DNA of 62,305 nt from NCBI GenBank assembly GCA_018058545.1, contig JAGOZU010000009.1, forward strand, positions 1 through 62,305. Reading direction: 5' to 3'. Made by a program: the position numbers and the translations under genes. Position 1 is the first letter of the stretch; each line of letters opens with the position of its first letter. Below the pieces are notes generated by a model, which saw nothing but the letters and a program-made list of their open reading frames with translations, made no database searches and was not told the origin of the DNA. Source of the DNA: Promineifilum sp. GTDB lineage: Bacteria > Chloroflexota > Anaerolineae > Promineifilales > Promineifilaceae. Of this stretch, positions 1 through 8,584 are shown in pieces.

Positions 1-1
1 G

Positions 2-223
2 GCCGTTCTATCCGGCGAGCGCGACCGGGACTTGCGCGAGGCTCTGAGTGAACTGAGCCGGACCGACCGCGAAGTCCTGACGCTGCGCTTTCTGGAGCAG
101 CTGCCCACCGAAGAGGTGGCCCAAATTCTGGATTGCTCGCGTAATGTGGTCTATGTACGCCTGCATCGGGCTTTGGAACGCCTGCGTGGCCATCTGGTCG
201 AGATAGAGGGGAAACAACGATGA
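2..223 (+). CDS. ECF-type RNA polymerase sigma factor, C-terminal part (5' end outside window)
   Basis: The frame is open from the left edge, so the gene starts before the window. The visible 73 residues match sigma-70 region 4. They read LSELSRTDREVLTLRF, then a helix-turn-helix with TEEVAQILDCSRNVVYVRLHRA, the usual ending of extracytoplasmic-function sigma factors that recognise the -35 element. The stop codon overlaps the ATG of the next gene (ATGA at 220-223). This translational coupling is typical of a sigma factor and its membrane anti-sigma partner. The sigma subgroup cannot be decided without the N-terminal half. Confidence in the family is high. Confidence 0.85.
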   Translation, partial: AVLSGERDRDLREALSELSRTDREVLTLRFLEQLPTEEVAQILDCSRNVVYVRLHRALERLRGHLVEIEGKQR

Positions 224-1515
224 AAGAGAACAAAATGAACCTGCGGGATTGGTCGGAACAACTGGAAGCGGGCGAGCGCGATGACGAATTACTGTCGGTT
301 GCAGCCAGACTTGAAAAGACGAGAGGCGAGATACCAGCTATGTCGGTCGAATTTCACCGCCAGTTGCGGCGCGATCTTCTCAATCAATACGACACGGCGG
401 ACAAATCATCGGGTCGATTTTGGCGGTTTGCCGGTTCTTTGGCCGGGGTGGGTTTGCTGGCGGTGATCGTCATTGCGACCTGGCTATCGGTGAGCAGCGC
501 GGGGAGGGTTCCTTTCGGGGATTCGCCCAATGTCGGGATACCCCGCGTTTCAACGCCTCCCGTCACGGCCGCTGTCCTGACGGCCTTCTCGGAGAATGTC
601 CCCGAAGGACTGACGCCCGGCGGAACATTGGACATACATGTGCGCTGGATGATCCCCGATGCTCTGGTCGGGGCGCGGCCGTTTGCCGAGTTGCGCGACG
701 ATTCGGGGCAAACAATCGCCCAGGCTGACGGGCAACTCCACACGAGCGGCGAGGAACAAACGGCCGATTTTCTCATCGTTCTGCCGGACACGTTGCCTGA
801 GGGTGACTACACCGTGGTCGTCGGCCTCTATGATGAAGATGGCGCGCGCATGCCCATCTATGACTCGATCTCTTCGGCCGTGATTTATGAGTATGTCATA
901 GAGTCGGCAACCATAGGAGAGAACGGTATCGCCAACATCGACCCGGTGGCGACCGCTTTGCCTCCTGACGGGGCGCGCTACACGCTTCTGGGCTATTCGG
1001 TCCGCGGTGGCATTGTCACGGAGACCGTGCAAACGGACGGCGGCGAGGAGCAGACGCAATCCCGGCTTGTGCCGGGTATGGATATCGAAGTGGTCACTCA
1101 TTGGGGCCTGCCGCTCGACCCTGCAGAGGCGACGGCTTTCGTTCATCTGATCCGGAAAGACGACGGCACGATGGTTGCCCAAAGCGATCAACCGATTCAA
1201 ACCGCCACGACTGCAGACGGTCGACGAGCCAAAGCACGTTTGATGCTAAGCGTGCCGGCCGATCTCGCACCGGGCGCGTATCAATTGATCGGCGGGTTGT
1301 ACGATCCGGCCAGCAGCACGCAACTGCCCTTCAGCATAACGATAACGGCGGGCGAAGGCATAGCGGGCGAAGTCAATCGGTTTTTTATCGGCTCATACTT
1401 CGTCTCGGCCGGCGGAGATTCAAGTTTGGATCCAATGGACAAAGCGCTCATTGAGCTATACGGCAGCGAGGCAACCGTGGAACTTTGGTTTGAGAATGTT
1501 CAGGACGCGCCCTGA
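220..1515 (+). CDS. Single-pass membrane protein, putative anti-sigma partner with duplicated extracytoplasmic domain
   Basis: The 431-residue product has a soluble N-terminal part (1-65), one transmembrane helix at about 69-91, and a large C-terminal part probably outside the membrane. Its ATG overlaps the sigma factor stop, so the pair is co-translated; position and topology suggest an anti-sigma role (inference). No zinc-binding HxxxCxxC signature is visible in the N-terminal part. The outer part holds two similar beta-rich modules, about 122-215 and 285-372. Each ends in a related motif: PEGDYTVVVGLYDEDGARMP in the first and APGAYQLIGGLYDPASSTQLP-like sequence in the second. The modules could sense or bind an envelope ligand. 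Exact function is unknown. Confidence 0.6.
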   Translation: MKENKMNLRDWSEQLEAGERDDELLSVAARLEKTRGEIPAMSVEFHRQLRRDLLNQYDTADKSSGRFWRFAGSLAGVGLLAVIVIATWLSVSSAGRVPFGDSPNVGIPRVSTPPVTAAVLTAFSENVPEGLTPGGTLDIHVRWMIPDALVGARPFAELRDDSGQTIAQADGQLHTSGEEQTADFLIVLPDTLPEGDYTVVVGLYDEDGARMPIYDSISSAVIYEYVIESATIGENGIANIDPVATALPPDGARYTLLGYSVRGGIVTETVQTDGGEEQTQSRLVPGMDIEVVTHWGLPLDPAEATAFVHLIRKDDGTMVAQSDQPIQTATTADGRRAKARLMLSVPADLAPGAYQLIGGLYDPASSTQLPFSITITAGEGIAGEVNRFFIGSYFVSAGGDSSLDPMDKALIELYGSEATVELWFENVQDAP

Positions 1516-1600
1516 AATAACAAAGGGCCGGCGGTCGGAGGGTTGGCGATTATGTCACCTTCTCCGGCCGCAGGCCCAACTTCCCTTCGGGCCCCTTGCT

Positions 1601-1795
1601 TTATCTCTTGGGGATCACAATCCACAGCAGCAGATAAGGCAGCAAGCCCGGCAAACCGCCCGGCAACAGCAGAATCAGGAACAGCAGCCGGAACCAGAAC
1701 GCGCTGATGCCGGTGAACTCCGCTAATCCGCCGCAGACACCGGCGAACATGCCGTTCTGACGTCGCAGTAATCTCGCTTCACTTGTCTCTTTCAT
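1601..1795 (-). CDS. PspC domain small membrane protein
   Basis: This 64-residue protein contains the PspC-family core LLRRQNGMFAGVCGGLAEF, followed by a hydrophobic stretch with a Gly/Leu/Pro-rich turn and the terminal LLLWIVIPKR. PspC proteins sit in the inner membrane and take part in envelope stress responses. The ATG at 1793-1795 is chosen over an upstream TTG because GGAGAG lies at a suitable distance before it. It converges on the preceding sigma/anti-sigma pair, another envelope-stress-like unit, but no functional link is shown. Family assignment is firm; role is general. Confidence 0.8.
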   Translation of the reverse strand: MKETSEARLLRRQNGMFAGVCGGLAEFTGISAFWFRLLFLILLLPGGLPGLLPYLLLWIVIPKR

Positions 1796-1957
1796 GTCAA
1801 TTCTCTCCAATCGATCCGGCGGGCGTTGGAGCCGATGCCGGTCTCGATTTAATATCTTGTCAATCAGTTATCAAGAGACTTTACGCGAATCGCGAGCCAT
1901 AGTTGCGGGAAATCATCTCGTCACGAATCAAACGAATTAAACCACACCTGTCCGTAG

Positions 1958-3067
1958 TTAATCCTTCAATCTCTCCATGAGCATCGTCATGAAGCGCAAG
2001 TTGTGCATCGTTGCCAGTCGAGGGTAGAGCGTGTCGTTGATCTTGAAGAGGTGGTGCAGGTAGGCCAGCGAGTAACGAGTGCAGGCGGGGCAATCACACC
2101 AAGGGGACACAGGTTCGGCCGCCTTGATATGTTTGTCGTCGCCGGGGTAGACATAGGCGAACCAGTTTCCGTTTGACTCGAGGGGCGCGGAGCGCGGGTC
2201 GCGCGTGAAGGCATACAGACGGCCATGGCGTGCGTCGCGGGTGGGCATGGTGCTGTCGAATAACTCGTAGCCCATCGCAACACAGGCGGCGACATTGGAT
2301 GGGTGGCCGATGCCGAGCGCGTGGACGGGGAACTCGGGCGGCACCAGGTCTCGCACCAGACCGACCATTTCCTCCAGCAGATTGCCCCCGGCATCCAGCG
2401 GCCAGCCGCCGTAGCCGTAGGCGTCGAAGCCGATCTCCAGCAGGGCCTCGGCGCACCGTTGCCGAAAATCGCGCGACAGGCCGCCCTGGATGACGGCCAT
2501 GAGTTTTGGCCGCGCGGCATCGTCCAGTCGTTTTTGTTCCGCCAGCTGCAGAAACGTTCGCTTGCATTCGGCCGCCCATTTGATCGTCCTTCGCACCGAA
2601 TCGGCTTGAGCATCGGGGGGATCGTCGGGGCCGGTACAGTCATCGAAGCAGATAATCATGTCACTGCCATAGCCGAACTGGAGTTGGACGCTCTTCTCCG
2701 GCGTCAGATTGTACTTGCGGTCGCTGCCGGATCTGAAGGTCGCCCCGCGATCGGTGATGGAGCCTGCCTTGGGGTTCTGCCGGATGAGCGAGTATACTTG
2801 GAAGCCGCCGGAATCAGTGAAAATCGGCCGCGACCAGCCCGCCATCCGGTGCAGGCCGCCCAGCGCCCCAATTGTCGAACTGCCCGGTCGCTGCATCAGA
2901 TGGTAGACATTCATCTGCACGGCCTGGATTTGGCAGGCTTCCAGGTCTTCGGCCGACACCGACCGTACGACGCCTTGCGTGCCGTCCGGCAGAAACGCCG
3001 GCAGATCGATTGTGCCGTGGGGCAAGGTAAGGGTTTTATCGCTCGTCATCGCTCTCAGATCACTCAT
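1958..3067 (-). CDS. tRNA-guanine transglycosylase family protein, divergent paralogue
   Basis: Family members exchange guanine in tRNA for a 7-deazaguanine (preQ1 in bacteria, preQ0 in archaea). The 369-residue protein has the catalytic framework: DSGGFQ at 85-90, FDDCT at 141-145, VIQGG near 192-196, the nucleophile region LFDSTMPTR with Asp271, and a zinc site formed by Cys324, Cys326, Cys329 and probably His355. Two substrate-pocket segments differ from standard Tgt. The usual GNTYHL is MNVYHL (52-57), and the usual GGLAVGE loop is GGWPLDA (221-227), losing the conserved Glu. It may use another base or act on another RNA (inference). No queA or tgt-operon partner is adjacent. An alternative start lies at 3049. 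Confidence 0.8.
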   Translation of the reverse strand: MSDLRAMTSDKTLTLPHGTIDLPAFLPDGTQGVVRSVSAEDLEACQIQAVQMNVYHLMQRPGSSTIGALGGLHRMAGWSRPIFTDSGGFQVYSLIRQNPKAGSITDRGATFRSGSDRKYNLTPEKSVQLQFGYGSDMIICFDDCTGPDDPPDAQADSVRRTIKWAAECKRTFLQLAEQKRLDDAARPKLMAVIQGGLSRDFRQRCAEALLEIGFDAYGYGGWPLDAGGNLLEEMVGLVRDLVPPEFPVHALGIGHPSNVAACVAMGYELFDSTMPTRDARHGRLYAFTRDPRSAPLESNGNWFAYVYPGDDKHIKAAEPVSPWCDCPACTRYSLAYLHHLFKINDTLYPRLATMHNLRFMTMLMERLKD

Positions 3068-3112
3068 GCGGATGGCGCGGTCGTCGGGCCGCCGGAAGCG
3101 TTCCTGTCGCGC

Positions 3113-4522
3113 ATGCGCAAATTGCTATCGGCGGCCGAATTCGACGCCTTTGTCGCCGCCTTCGATCGGCCGCCGCGGGTGGGGCTGCGCGTCAACACGC
3201 TGAAAATATCTGTCCCGGATTTTATCAGCATCGCCCCGTTCCCGCTTGCCCCGGTGGGCGATTGGGAACCGGCCGGCTTTATCGTCACTGGCGATGAGCG
3301 CCCCGGCCGCCACCCCTACCACGACGCGGGCCTCTACTACCTGCAAGAGCCGTCGGCTATGGTTGCTGCCGCGCTGCTGGCCCCCGAGCCGGGCGAGATG
3401 ATCCTTGACCTGGCGGCCGCGCCCGGCGGAAAGGCGACGCATCTGGCCAGCCTGATGGCCGGGTCGAAATCCGGCGAGCGTCAATCCGCGCTGAGACGTG
3501 GCCTGTCGGCCGAGGGCTTACTGGTGGCCAATGATGTCCATGCCGGGCGTTCCCGGTTGCTGGCCGAGAATCTGGCACGCTGGGGGGCGCTTAACGCGCT
3601 GGTGACACAGGGTGAACCGGAGCGCATCGCCGCCGTTTTCGGCCCCGTGTTCGACCGAGTCCTCATCGACGCCCCCTGTTCCGGCGAGGGGATGTTTCGC
3701 CGCAACGAGAGCATCGAATGGAGCCAGGCAATCGTCGCCGCCTGCGCCCGGCGGCAACGTGGTATCCTGTCGATTGCGCCCAACCTCGTTCGGCCGGGCG
3801 GCCGTTTGCTGTACTCGACCTGCACGTTTGCGCCTGAGGAGAACGAGCAAGTGATCGCCGGGTTTTTGAGCCGTGAGAGAGATTGGGGAATGGTGGAGCC
3901 TGATCGGTTTGCCGGGTTTGAGCCCGGCCGTCCGGAGTGGTCGGACGCGCCGTCGGATGTCGTCGATCAGCTAAGCCACGCCGTCCGGCTCTGGCCCCAT
4001 CGCTTTCCCGGCGAGGGCCATTTTCTGGCTCTCATGCAACGAAAAGGCGGTGACGGGGAACAGGAAGTCGGAGGAGTTTTCTCCCATCGTCCATTGTCAG
4101 GTGATGAATCCCGCCTGTGGCGCGAATTTTCCAGCGATGTGTTGACCATCGATATCCCAACTGAGAGGATATTCGCCCACAACAGGCGTCTCTACCTGCA
4201 GCCACAAACCACCTTGCCTCGGGGCAACCTCCACATCATCCGTTACGGACTGTTGCTGGGCGAGATTAAGCCGGGCCGTATCCAGCCCGCGCATGATCTG
4301 GCTCTGGCTCTGGGGGACGGTGACGCTGCCTCGGCGGTCAACTGGACGGCCGATGATCCCCGTTTGGCCGCCTATCTGGCCGGGCTGGAGCCGCCGATCA
4401 GCGGCCTGCCGGACGGCTGGACGCTGGTAACAGTGGACGGTTTCGGTCTGGGGTGGGGGAAGATAGCGGGGGGTAGATTGAAAAATCACTACCCCCACCG
4501 TTTGCGTCGCCAATTGCTATAG
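3113..4522 (+). CDS. RsmF/NOL1-NOP2-Sun family RNA m5C methyltransferase
   Basis: This is a SAM-dependent cytosine-C5 methyltransferase for rRNA or tRNA. The sequence shows the SAM-binding motif DLAAAPGGKATHLA, the motif IV region DAPCSGEGMFRRNESIEWS, and STCTFAPEENEQVI. The last two carry the two cysteines used in m5C catalysis. A C-terminal domain of the RsmF type follows, ending in GGRLKNHYPHRLRRQLL. The first ATG is at 3113, yet PPEAFLSRMRKLL-like residues encoded just upstream match the family N-terminus. The true start is probably a non-ATG codon upstream, such as GTG at 3017, overlapping the divergent tgt-like gene. The 3' end overlaps the convergent dehydrogenase gene by 6 bp. Confidence 0.85.
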   Translation: MRKLLSAAEFDAFVAAFDRPPRVGLRVNTLKISVPDFISIAPFPLAPVGDWEPAGFIVTGDERPGRHPYHDAGLYYLQEPSAMVAAALLAPEPGEMILDLAAAPGGKATHLASLMAGSKSGERQSALRRGLSAEGLLVANDVHAGRSRLLAENLARWGALNALVTQGEPERIAAVFGPVFDRVLIDAPCSGEGMFRRNESIEWSQAIVAACARRQRGILSIAPNLVRPGGRLLYSTCTFAPEENEQVIAGFLSRERDWGMVEPDRFAGFEPGRPEWSDAPSDVVDQLSHAVRLWPHRFPGEGHFLALMQRKGGDGEQEVGGVFSHRPLSGDESRLWREFSSDVLTIDIPTERIFAHNRRLYLQPQTTLPRGNLHIIRYGLLLGEIKPGRIQPAHDLALALGDGDAASAVNWTADDPRLAAYLAGLEPPISGLPDGWTLVTVDGFGLGWGKIAGGRLKNHYPHRLRRQLL

Positions 4523-5851
4523 CCGAACGATGCGGGCCGTGGCTTTGTCTGGTGAAGCCAGCGCATTGCGCGTGTCGACGATGAGGCGAGCGTTGCCGGC
4601 GACCCATTGCCAGTCATAGACGCTGTGGTTGGTTACAATGACGACGCAATCAGCTGCGGCCAGCGCCTCGGCCGTCAATTCAATCGATGAAAGCGTGTCG
4701 CCATCCAGCATCGCCAAAGGGATATACGGGTCGTGGTAACTGACATTCGCCCCGCGCTTCCGCAGCAGGTGAATGACATCCAGGGCCGGGCTTTCGCGAA
4801 CATCGCCCACATCGCGCTTGTAGGCCATGCCCAGCACCAGAATATCGCTTCCATTGATGGCCTTGCGCTCGTCGTTCAGTGCATCGGCCACTTTACTGAT
4901 GACGTAGTCGGGCATGTGGCTGTTGACTTCCGATGCCAGCTCGATGAATCGAGCTGTATAGTTCAGCGTTCGCAGCTTCCAACTCAGATAATGAGGGTCG
5001 ATGGGGATGCAATGGCCTCCGAGACCGGGGCCAGGATAGAAGGGCATGAAGCCGTAGGGCTTGGAGGCGGCCGCATCGACGACTTCCCACACGTTCAGGC
5101 CCAGCTTGTCGCACATCAGGGCTACCTCATTGACGAGGCCGATGTTGACTGCCCGGAAGGTGTTTTCCAACAGCTTCACCATCTCGGCCGCGGCCGTGCT
5201 CGACACCGGCATCGGCTTGTCAACGATGGTGCCGTAGAGCGCGACGGCCACATCGAGGCAATCGGAGGTCGCGCCGCCGATCACCTTGGGCGTGGTGCGA
5301 ACGGTGTAGTCGGTGCGGCCGGGGTCGATGCGTTCGGGCGAAAAAGCCATGAAGAAATCGCGACCGGCCTCGAATCCATTCTGAGCAAAGCGCGGCAGCA
5401 CGATCTCATCCGTCGTCCCGGGATAGGTGGTGCTCTCCAGGACGATGAGTTGGCCCTCTCCGGCCGGCAAATGGGCGGCCAAGCGGTCGACCGCATGGAC
5501 GATATAGGAGATGTCGGGGTCTTTCGTCTTGCGCAGGGGGGTGGGCACGCAGATGGAGACGGCATCAACCTCGGCCAGATCGGCGTAATCGGTTGTGGCC
5601 AGGATCAACCCTGCTTTGACCAGAGGTTCCAGTACGGCCGAGGGGATGTCTTCGATATAGCTCTCGCCGTGGCTTAGGGAAGCTACCTTGCCGGGATCGA
5701 CATCCACGCCGATCACCGTGAATCCCTCATGAGCAAAGGCCACAGCCAAAGGCAGGCCTACATAGCCCAATCCGACGATGCCGAGTTTGGCTTCACGATT
5801 GGCGATTCGCGACAATATCCGTTCTTTGCGATTCAACTTTGATTCCGTCAT
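4517..5851 (-). CDS. UDP-sugar 6-dehydrogenase (UDP-N-acetylglucosamine/mannosamine or UDP-glucose type)
   Basis: The enzyme oxidises the C6 alcohol of a UDP-sugar to a uronate in two NAD-dependent steps, giving a precursor for surface polysaccharides. In the 444-residue sequence, LGIVGLGYVGLPLA (23-36) is the NAD-binding turn. ESTTYPGTT (139-147) and the FMAFSPERIDPG region follow. Catalytic Cys281 lies in GLGGHCIPIDPHYL, and the C-terminal UDP-binding domain contains VLGMAYKRDVGDVRESPA. These features resemble WbpA/WecC-type enzymes more than Ugd, but the substrate cannot be fixed by eye. It lies 124 bp downstream of an RfaH/NusG-like gene on the same strand, consistent with a polysaccharide role. 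Confidence 0.88.
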   Translation of the reverse strand: MTESKLNRKERILSRIANREAKLGIVGLGYVGLPLAVAFAHEGFTVIGVDVDPGKVASLSHGESYIEDIPSAVLEPLVKAGLILATTDYADLAEVDAVSICVPTPLRKTKDPDISYIVHAVDRLAAHLPAGEGQLIVLESTTYPGTTDEIVLPRFAQNGFEAGRDFFMAFSPERIDPGRTDYTVRTTPKVIGGATSDCLDVAVALYGTIVDKPMPVSSTAAAEMVKLLENTFRAVNIGLVNEVALMCDKLGLNVWEVVDAAASKPYGFMPFYPGPGLGGHCIPIDPHYLSWKLRTLNYTARFIELASEVNSHMPDYVISKVADALNDERKAINGSDILVLGMAYKRDVGDVRESPALDVIHLLRKRGANVSYHDPYIPLAMLDGDTLSSIELTAEALAAADCVVIVTNHSVYDWQWVAGNARLIVDTRNALASPDKATARIVRL

Positions 5852-5975
5852 ATTATTTTGCTCGGTTTGCCGGGGATTTGCCTTCAGCGGACGCTCCGGC
5901 GCAACTGCTTATTCATTCAATGCGTTGATAATCTTACCGCAAAAACGCCGGATTACACCGAGGCGGCAGCCGATT

Positions 5976-6527
5976 TCACGATTTCTTGATCTTCTCCACG
6001 TCCTCGAGGTCCAGTTGAATACGCTGCGGATGTTGGCTCAGGAAAGCCAGTAAGACCTGAACGCGCTCATGGCCAGGCAGTTGAGCGTCGAAAATAGCCC
6101 CATATCCGGCGAACGGCCCTGAGATGATGCGCACGGCATCACCCGGCGCCAGGTTCGATTCAACCCAACCACCGGCCTCTTCTATCTGAACTATGCGCTG
6201 CCTCAACTCGTGAATCAATGCATCAGGCACGATGGCCGGAGTGCCGCCAAAATTGACCAGACCATGCGCGCCGGGAATCCAGCTAAAGGCATTTTCGCCC
6301 AGCACCTCCAGATCGGCATGGACAAACAGATAGCCGGGGAAATAGGGGCGTGTCTTTGCTGCACGCGGGTTCTTGGGTTTCACGCGTACAGCTGGAAAGA
6401 AGACATCGATAGGCCGCCCCAGCCCCGATTCGCCCAGGTAGGGAAGCCCTTCCGGAGAGCGCAATCGCTCATGGATGAATCGCTCCTTATGGGGCTTGAC
6501 GTGCAGGGTGTACCAATGGGCGGCCAT
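5976..6527 (-). CDS. NusG/RfaH-like transcription elongation or antitermination factor
   Basis: The 183-residue protein starts with an NGN domain (MAAHWYTLHVKPHKERFIHE, about 1-110) that binds RNA polymerase at the clamp. A KOW motif follows (about 128-160, APGDAVRIISGPFAGYGAIF). Housekeeping NusG normally sits next to secE and rplK. This copy instead follows three membrane genes by 6 bp and precedes a UDP-sugar dehydrogenase, as do specialised paralogues (RfaH, LoaP, UpxY) acting on long polysaccharide operons. The assignment as a specialised paralogue is inferred from context. The targets could include the exopolysaccharide operon at 15-22.7 kb. Confidence 0.85.
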   Translation of the reverse strand: MAAHWYTLHVKPHKERFIHERLRSPEGLPYLGESGLGRPIDVFFPAVRVKPKNPRAAKTRPYFPGYLFVHADLEVLGENAFSWIPGAHGLVNFGGTPAIVPDALIHELRQRIVQIEEAGGWVESNLAPGDAVRIISGPFAGYGAIFDAQLPGHERVQVLLAFLSQHPQRIQLDLEDVEKIKKS

Positions 6528-6533
6528 GTTCGA

Positions 6534-7859
6534 TCACGAGATACCGAGCATCTGGGCGGCATAGGTGGTTAATAAATGTGGCAGCAGCCCTAGCAGGATG
6601 AAGACGCCGATCATAATTGTAGCCAGGATAGCTTCGCCATCGGAAAGGGGATCCGAACCCTCTTTGTATCCTTCTTTGATCCGGCTGATGGCTCGCGCGG
6701 CGATCCACGTGGCCGCCAGGATTGATATCATCAGCAGAACCGGCGGCCAGACCCCCGGCGTCTGTCCTGCGGCCACGATTTGCGCCCATCGCGCGGCGAA
6801 ACCCGGCGTCAGAGGCAAGCCGATGAGCGACAGTAGGCCGTAGGCCGGCAAGAACCATCGCAGCCGGCGGATATATCGTTGCGCCGGAGAAACCTCCACC
6901 GCCGCTGAACTCGGGCCGGGGCCGAATGTGAGAAGCAGCAGACTCATATAGCGATTGATGAGGGCGGGCACGGCGATGATCAGTCCGTCCGCGCCGGGGA
7001 GGAGTGCGGCCGTCAATAAAAAGCCCATATCCAGAAGAAGCGCTCCAGCAACGGCGCCGGTCCAATCCGGCGACCGGCTCATCTGGAACAAAGCCAATAC
7101 TGCCGTCAGGGCAGCGCTCCAGCGCACGGCCGTCTGGAAGGCCACGGTCGTCCGTGCGGCCGGGACGGTATCCAGCAACAATAGCAGGAAGATGACCGGC
7201 ACCATTTGAGCCAACCCAAGGGCGAGGGCCAGCGCGGCCGGTTTCGAATGACGACCCAGGTCGCCAACCCAGATGTGGAACGGGAACCCGCCCAGGATGA
7301 TGAGCGTCGCCAATAGAGGGCCAAGCCAGGGTATGGGCCAGCCACCCGTGGGCGGCGAGGCGGTCAGCAGCAGAGGGATGACGGATAGCGTCACCAGCAG
7401 AAAGTAGCGCCACACCGGAGATGCGGCATTGTGGCGGCCGCCGTAGAGGGCGGGGGTCAGCATGGTCGCGGCCACCACCAGCCAGACTACGCCGGTGGCC
7501 ATGGGCGTCACCATAAGGGCCGCGGCAATCGGAGCCAGGACGGCCAACCCCGCGGGGATAACTATCCGGTCGGGCGATCGAAACCAACTCATCGCCGCCA
7601 GGATTCCAAAGGCGGGATAGATGAACAGGAACAGGGAGTGTACAAAAGGCGTCAAGACGATCTCGCGACCATAGAGATTGGCTGTGTTATCGGCAAACAA
7701 GCCCACCTCAGGCGCGGCCAGCCAGAGAAGCAGGGTCAGCAGGACGGCCGTCACGATGCCGATAACGGCCGTGACGCGCTGCCACCTGCGCAGAACGAGG
7801 GCGACGGCCGCCGCCGCGATCGGCACCACAAGCATGACGATAGGGAAGCCGGTTTCCAT
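6534..7859 (-). CDS. Proton-conducting transporter-like membrane subunit (NuoM/NuoN family), degenerate
   Basis: A highly hydrophobic protein of 441 residues with about 12 predicted membrane helices. GGFPFHIWVGD at 190-200 matches the PFHxWLPDA signature of complex I, hydrogenase-4 and Mrp antiporter subunits. Charged residues expected for proton transfer are poorly kept. No Glu is evident in the TM5-equivalent VVWLVVAATMLTP, and the Lys after the signature is replaced (ALALGLAQMVPV). The ATG at 7857-7859 begins one base after the upstream stop; a TTG at 7877 is an alternative. It is co-transcribed with two similar membrane genes upstream and a NusG-like gene downstream. No redox subunit is nearby, so its activity is uncertain. 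Confidence 0.7.
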   Translation of the reverse strand: METGFPIVMLVVPIAAAAVALVLRRWQRVTAVIGIVTAVLLTLLLWLAAPEVGLFADNTANLYGREIVLTPFVHSLFLFIYPAFGILAAMSWFRSPDRIVIPAGLAVLAPIAAALMVTPMATGVVWLVVAATMLTPALYGGRHNAASPVWRYFLLVTLSVIPLLLTASPPTGGWPIPWLGPLLATLIILGGFPFHIWVGDLGRHSKPAALALALGLAQMVPVIFLLLLLDTVPAARTTVAFQTAVRWSAALTAVLALFQMSRSPDWTGAVAGALLLDMGFLLTAALLPGADGLIIAVPALINRYMSLLLLTFGPGPSSAAVEVSPAQRYIRRLRWFLPAYGLLSLIGLPLTPGFAARWAQIVAAGQTPGVWPPVLLMISILAATWIAARAISRIKEGYKEGSDPLSDGEAILATIMIGVFILLGLLPHLLTTYAAQMLGIS

Positions 7860-7860
7860 A

Positions 7861-8577
7861 TCAGTCCAGCGCCTCAACGGCCGCGCCTGCCGGCAGGAAA
7901 TGTGCCTGCGCCAGATAACCGATGACCAGAGCCACGGCCAACTGAATGATAATGAGGGTGACGGTCATGGCCAGCGATTGGTCGAGGAAGCCGTAAAAGA
8001 GCGAGAAGCCGCTCAGCAGGAGGAGCAAGCCAATACCGGCGGGCAGCGGCTCGGTCGTCGTCGACAATCCCACCAGACCCATAGCCGCCAGTCCGATGAT
8101 CGCCGGGCGGATATGGGCCAGGTCTTCCGGGACGACGCCGGGCAGAAAAGCGGCCGATGGCCCCGTCAGAAAATCCGGCCATAATGCCGCAGCCAGGACG
8201 AGCACGGCCAATCCCAATCGCAACAGGTGGCGGTCGGTGATATGGAGACGTCCCGGTTTTAGGCGGTGAGGTTGAGGCGCATCCTCAGCCGGCGATCCGG
8301 TCGGTGGCCGGCCCCAGTTAACCTGTCGGGCCGTCACCAGCATCATGAGGGTGATGAACAGCCCGGCCAGGACATGAACCACGGCCAGTCGCGGATCGAG
8401 CATGTCGACGAACAACAGCCCGACGATGAGATAGTGGATGAGCAGCGCCGGAAGGGTCAGGCGTGCGTCCCACAGGGCGACGGCCGCGAAAGCCGCCACC
8501 AGGACGATGGTCACCGACGGCGCCCCACGCAGGAAAGCCAGGCGGTCGAGAAGGTCGAAGATAGTCGGAATACCCAT
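7861..8577 (-). CDS. Multi-pass membrane protein, possibly hydrogenase-4 subunit E/NuoK-like
   Basis: The 238-residue protein has an N-terminal group of helices (1-90), a polar linker near 95-120 (WGRPPTGSPAEDAPQPHRLK) and a C-terminal helical group. The segment STTTEPLPAGIGLLLLLSGF and the following helix resemble the HyfE/NuoK pattern, where a conserved ENG would be expected. Here it reads LSG, so the membrane Glu is missing. The family match is weak and partly inferred from flanking NuoM/N-like genes. The start is the ATG at 8575-8577, 7 bp after the upstream stop. It probably forms a membrane module with its neighbours. Confidence 0.5.
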   Translation of the reverse strand: MGIPTIFDLLDRLAFLRGAPSVTIVLVAAFAAVALWDARLTLPALLIHYLIVGLLFVDMLDPRLAVVHVLAGLFITLMMLVTARQVNWGRPPTGSPAEDAPQPHRLKPGRLHITDRHLLRLGLAVLVLAAALWPDFLTGPSAAFLPGVVPEDLAHIRPAIIGLAAMGLVGLSTTTEPLPAGIGLLLLLSGFSLFYGFLDQSLAMTVTLIIIQLAVALVIGYLAQAHFLPAGAAVEALD

Positions 8578-8584
8578 AATGTAA

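Noticed and set aside
1516-1600. Bidirectional terminator between the anti-sigma-like and PspC genes
   Set aside because: GGCCC/GGGCC pairing exists but the stem is short and has no T-run in either direction.
1905-1945. Possible third heptamer array (CTCGTCACGAATCAAACG-like)
   Set aside because: The spacing is irregular and only about two units match; not a clear repeat.
2303-3112. Long plus-strand reading frame extending the rsmF-like gene over the whole tgt-like gene
   Set aside because: The translated sequence is antisense to a conserved catalytic protein and shows no family resemblance; it exists because GC-rich DNA has few stops.
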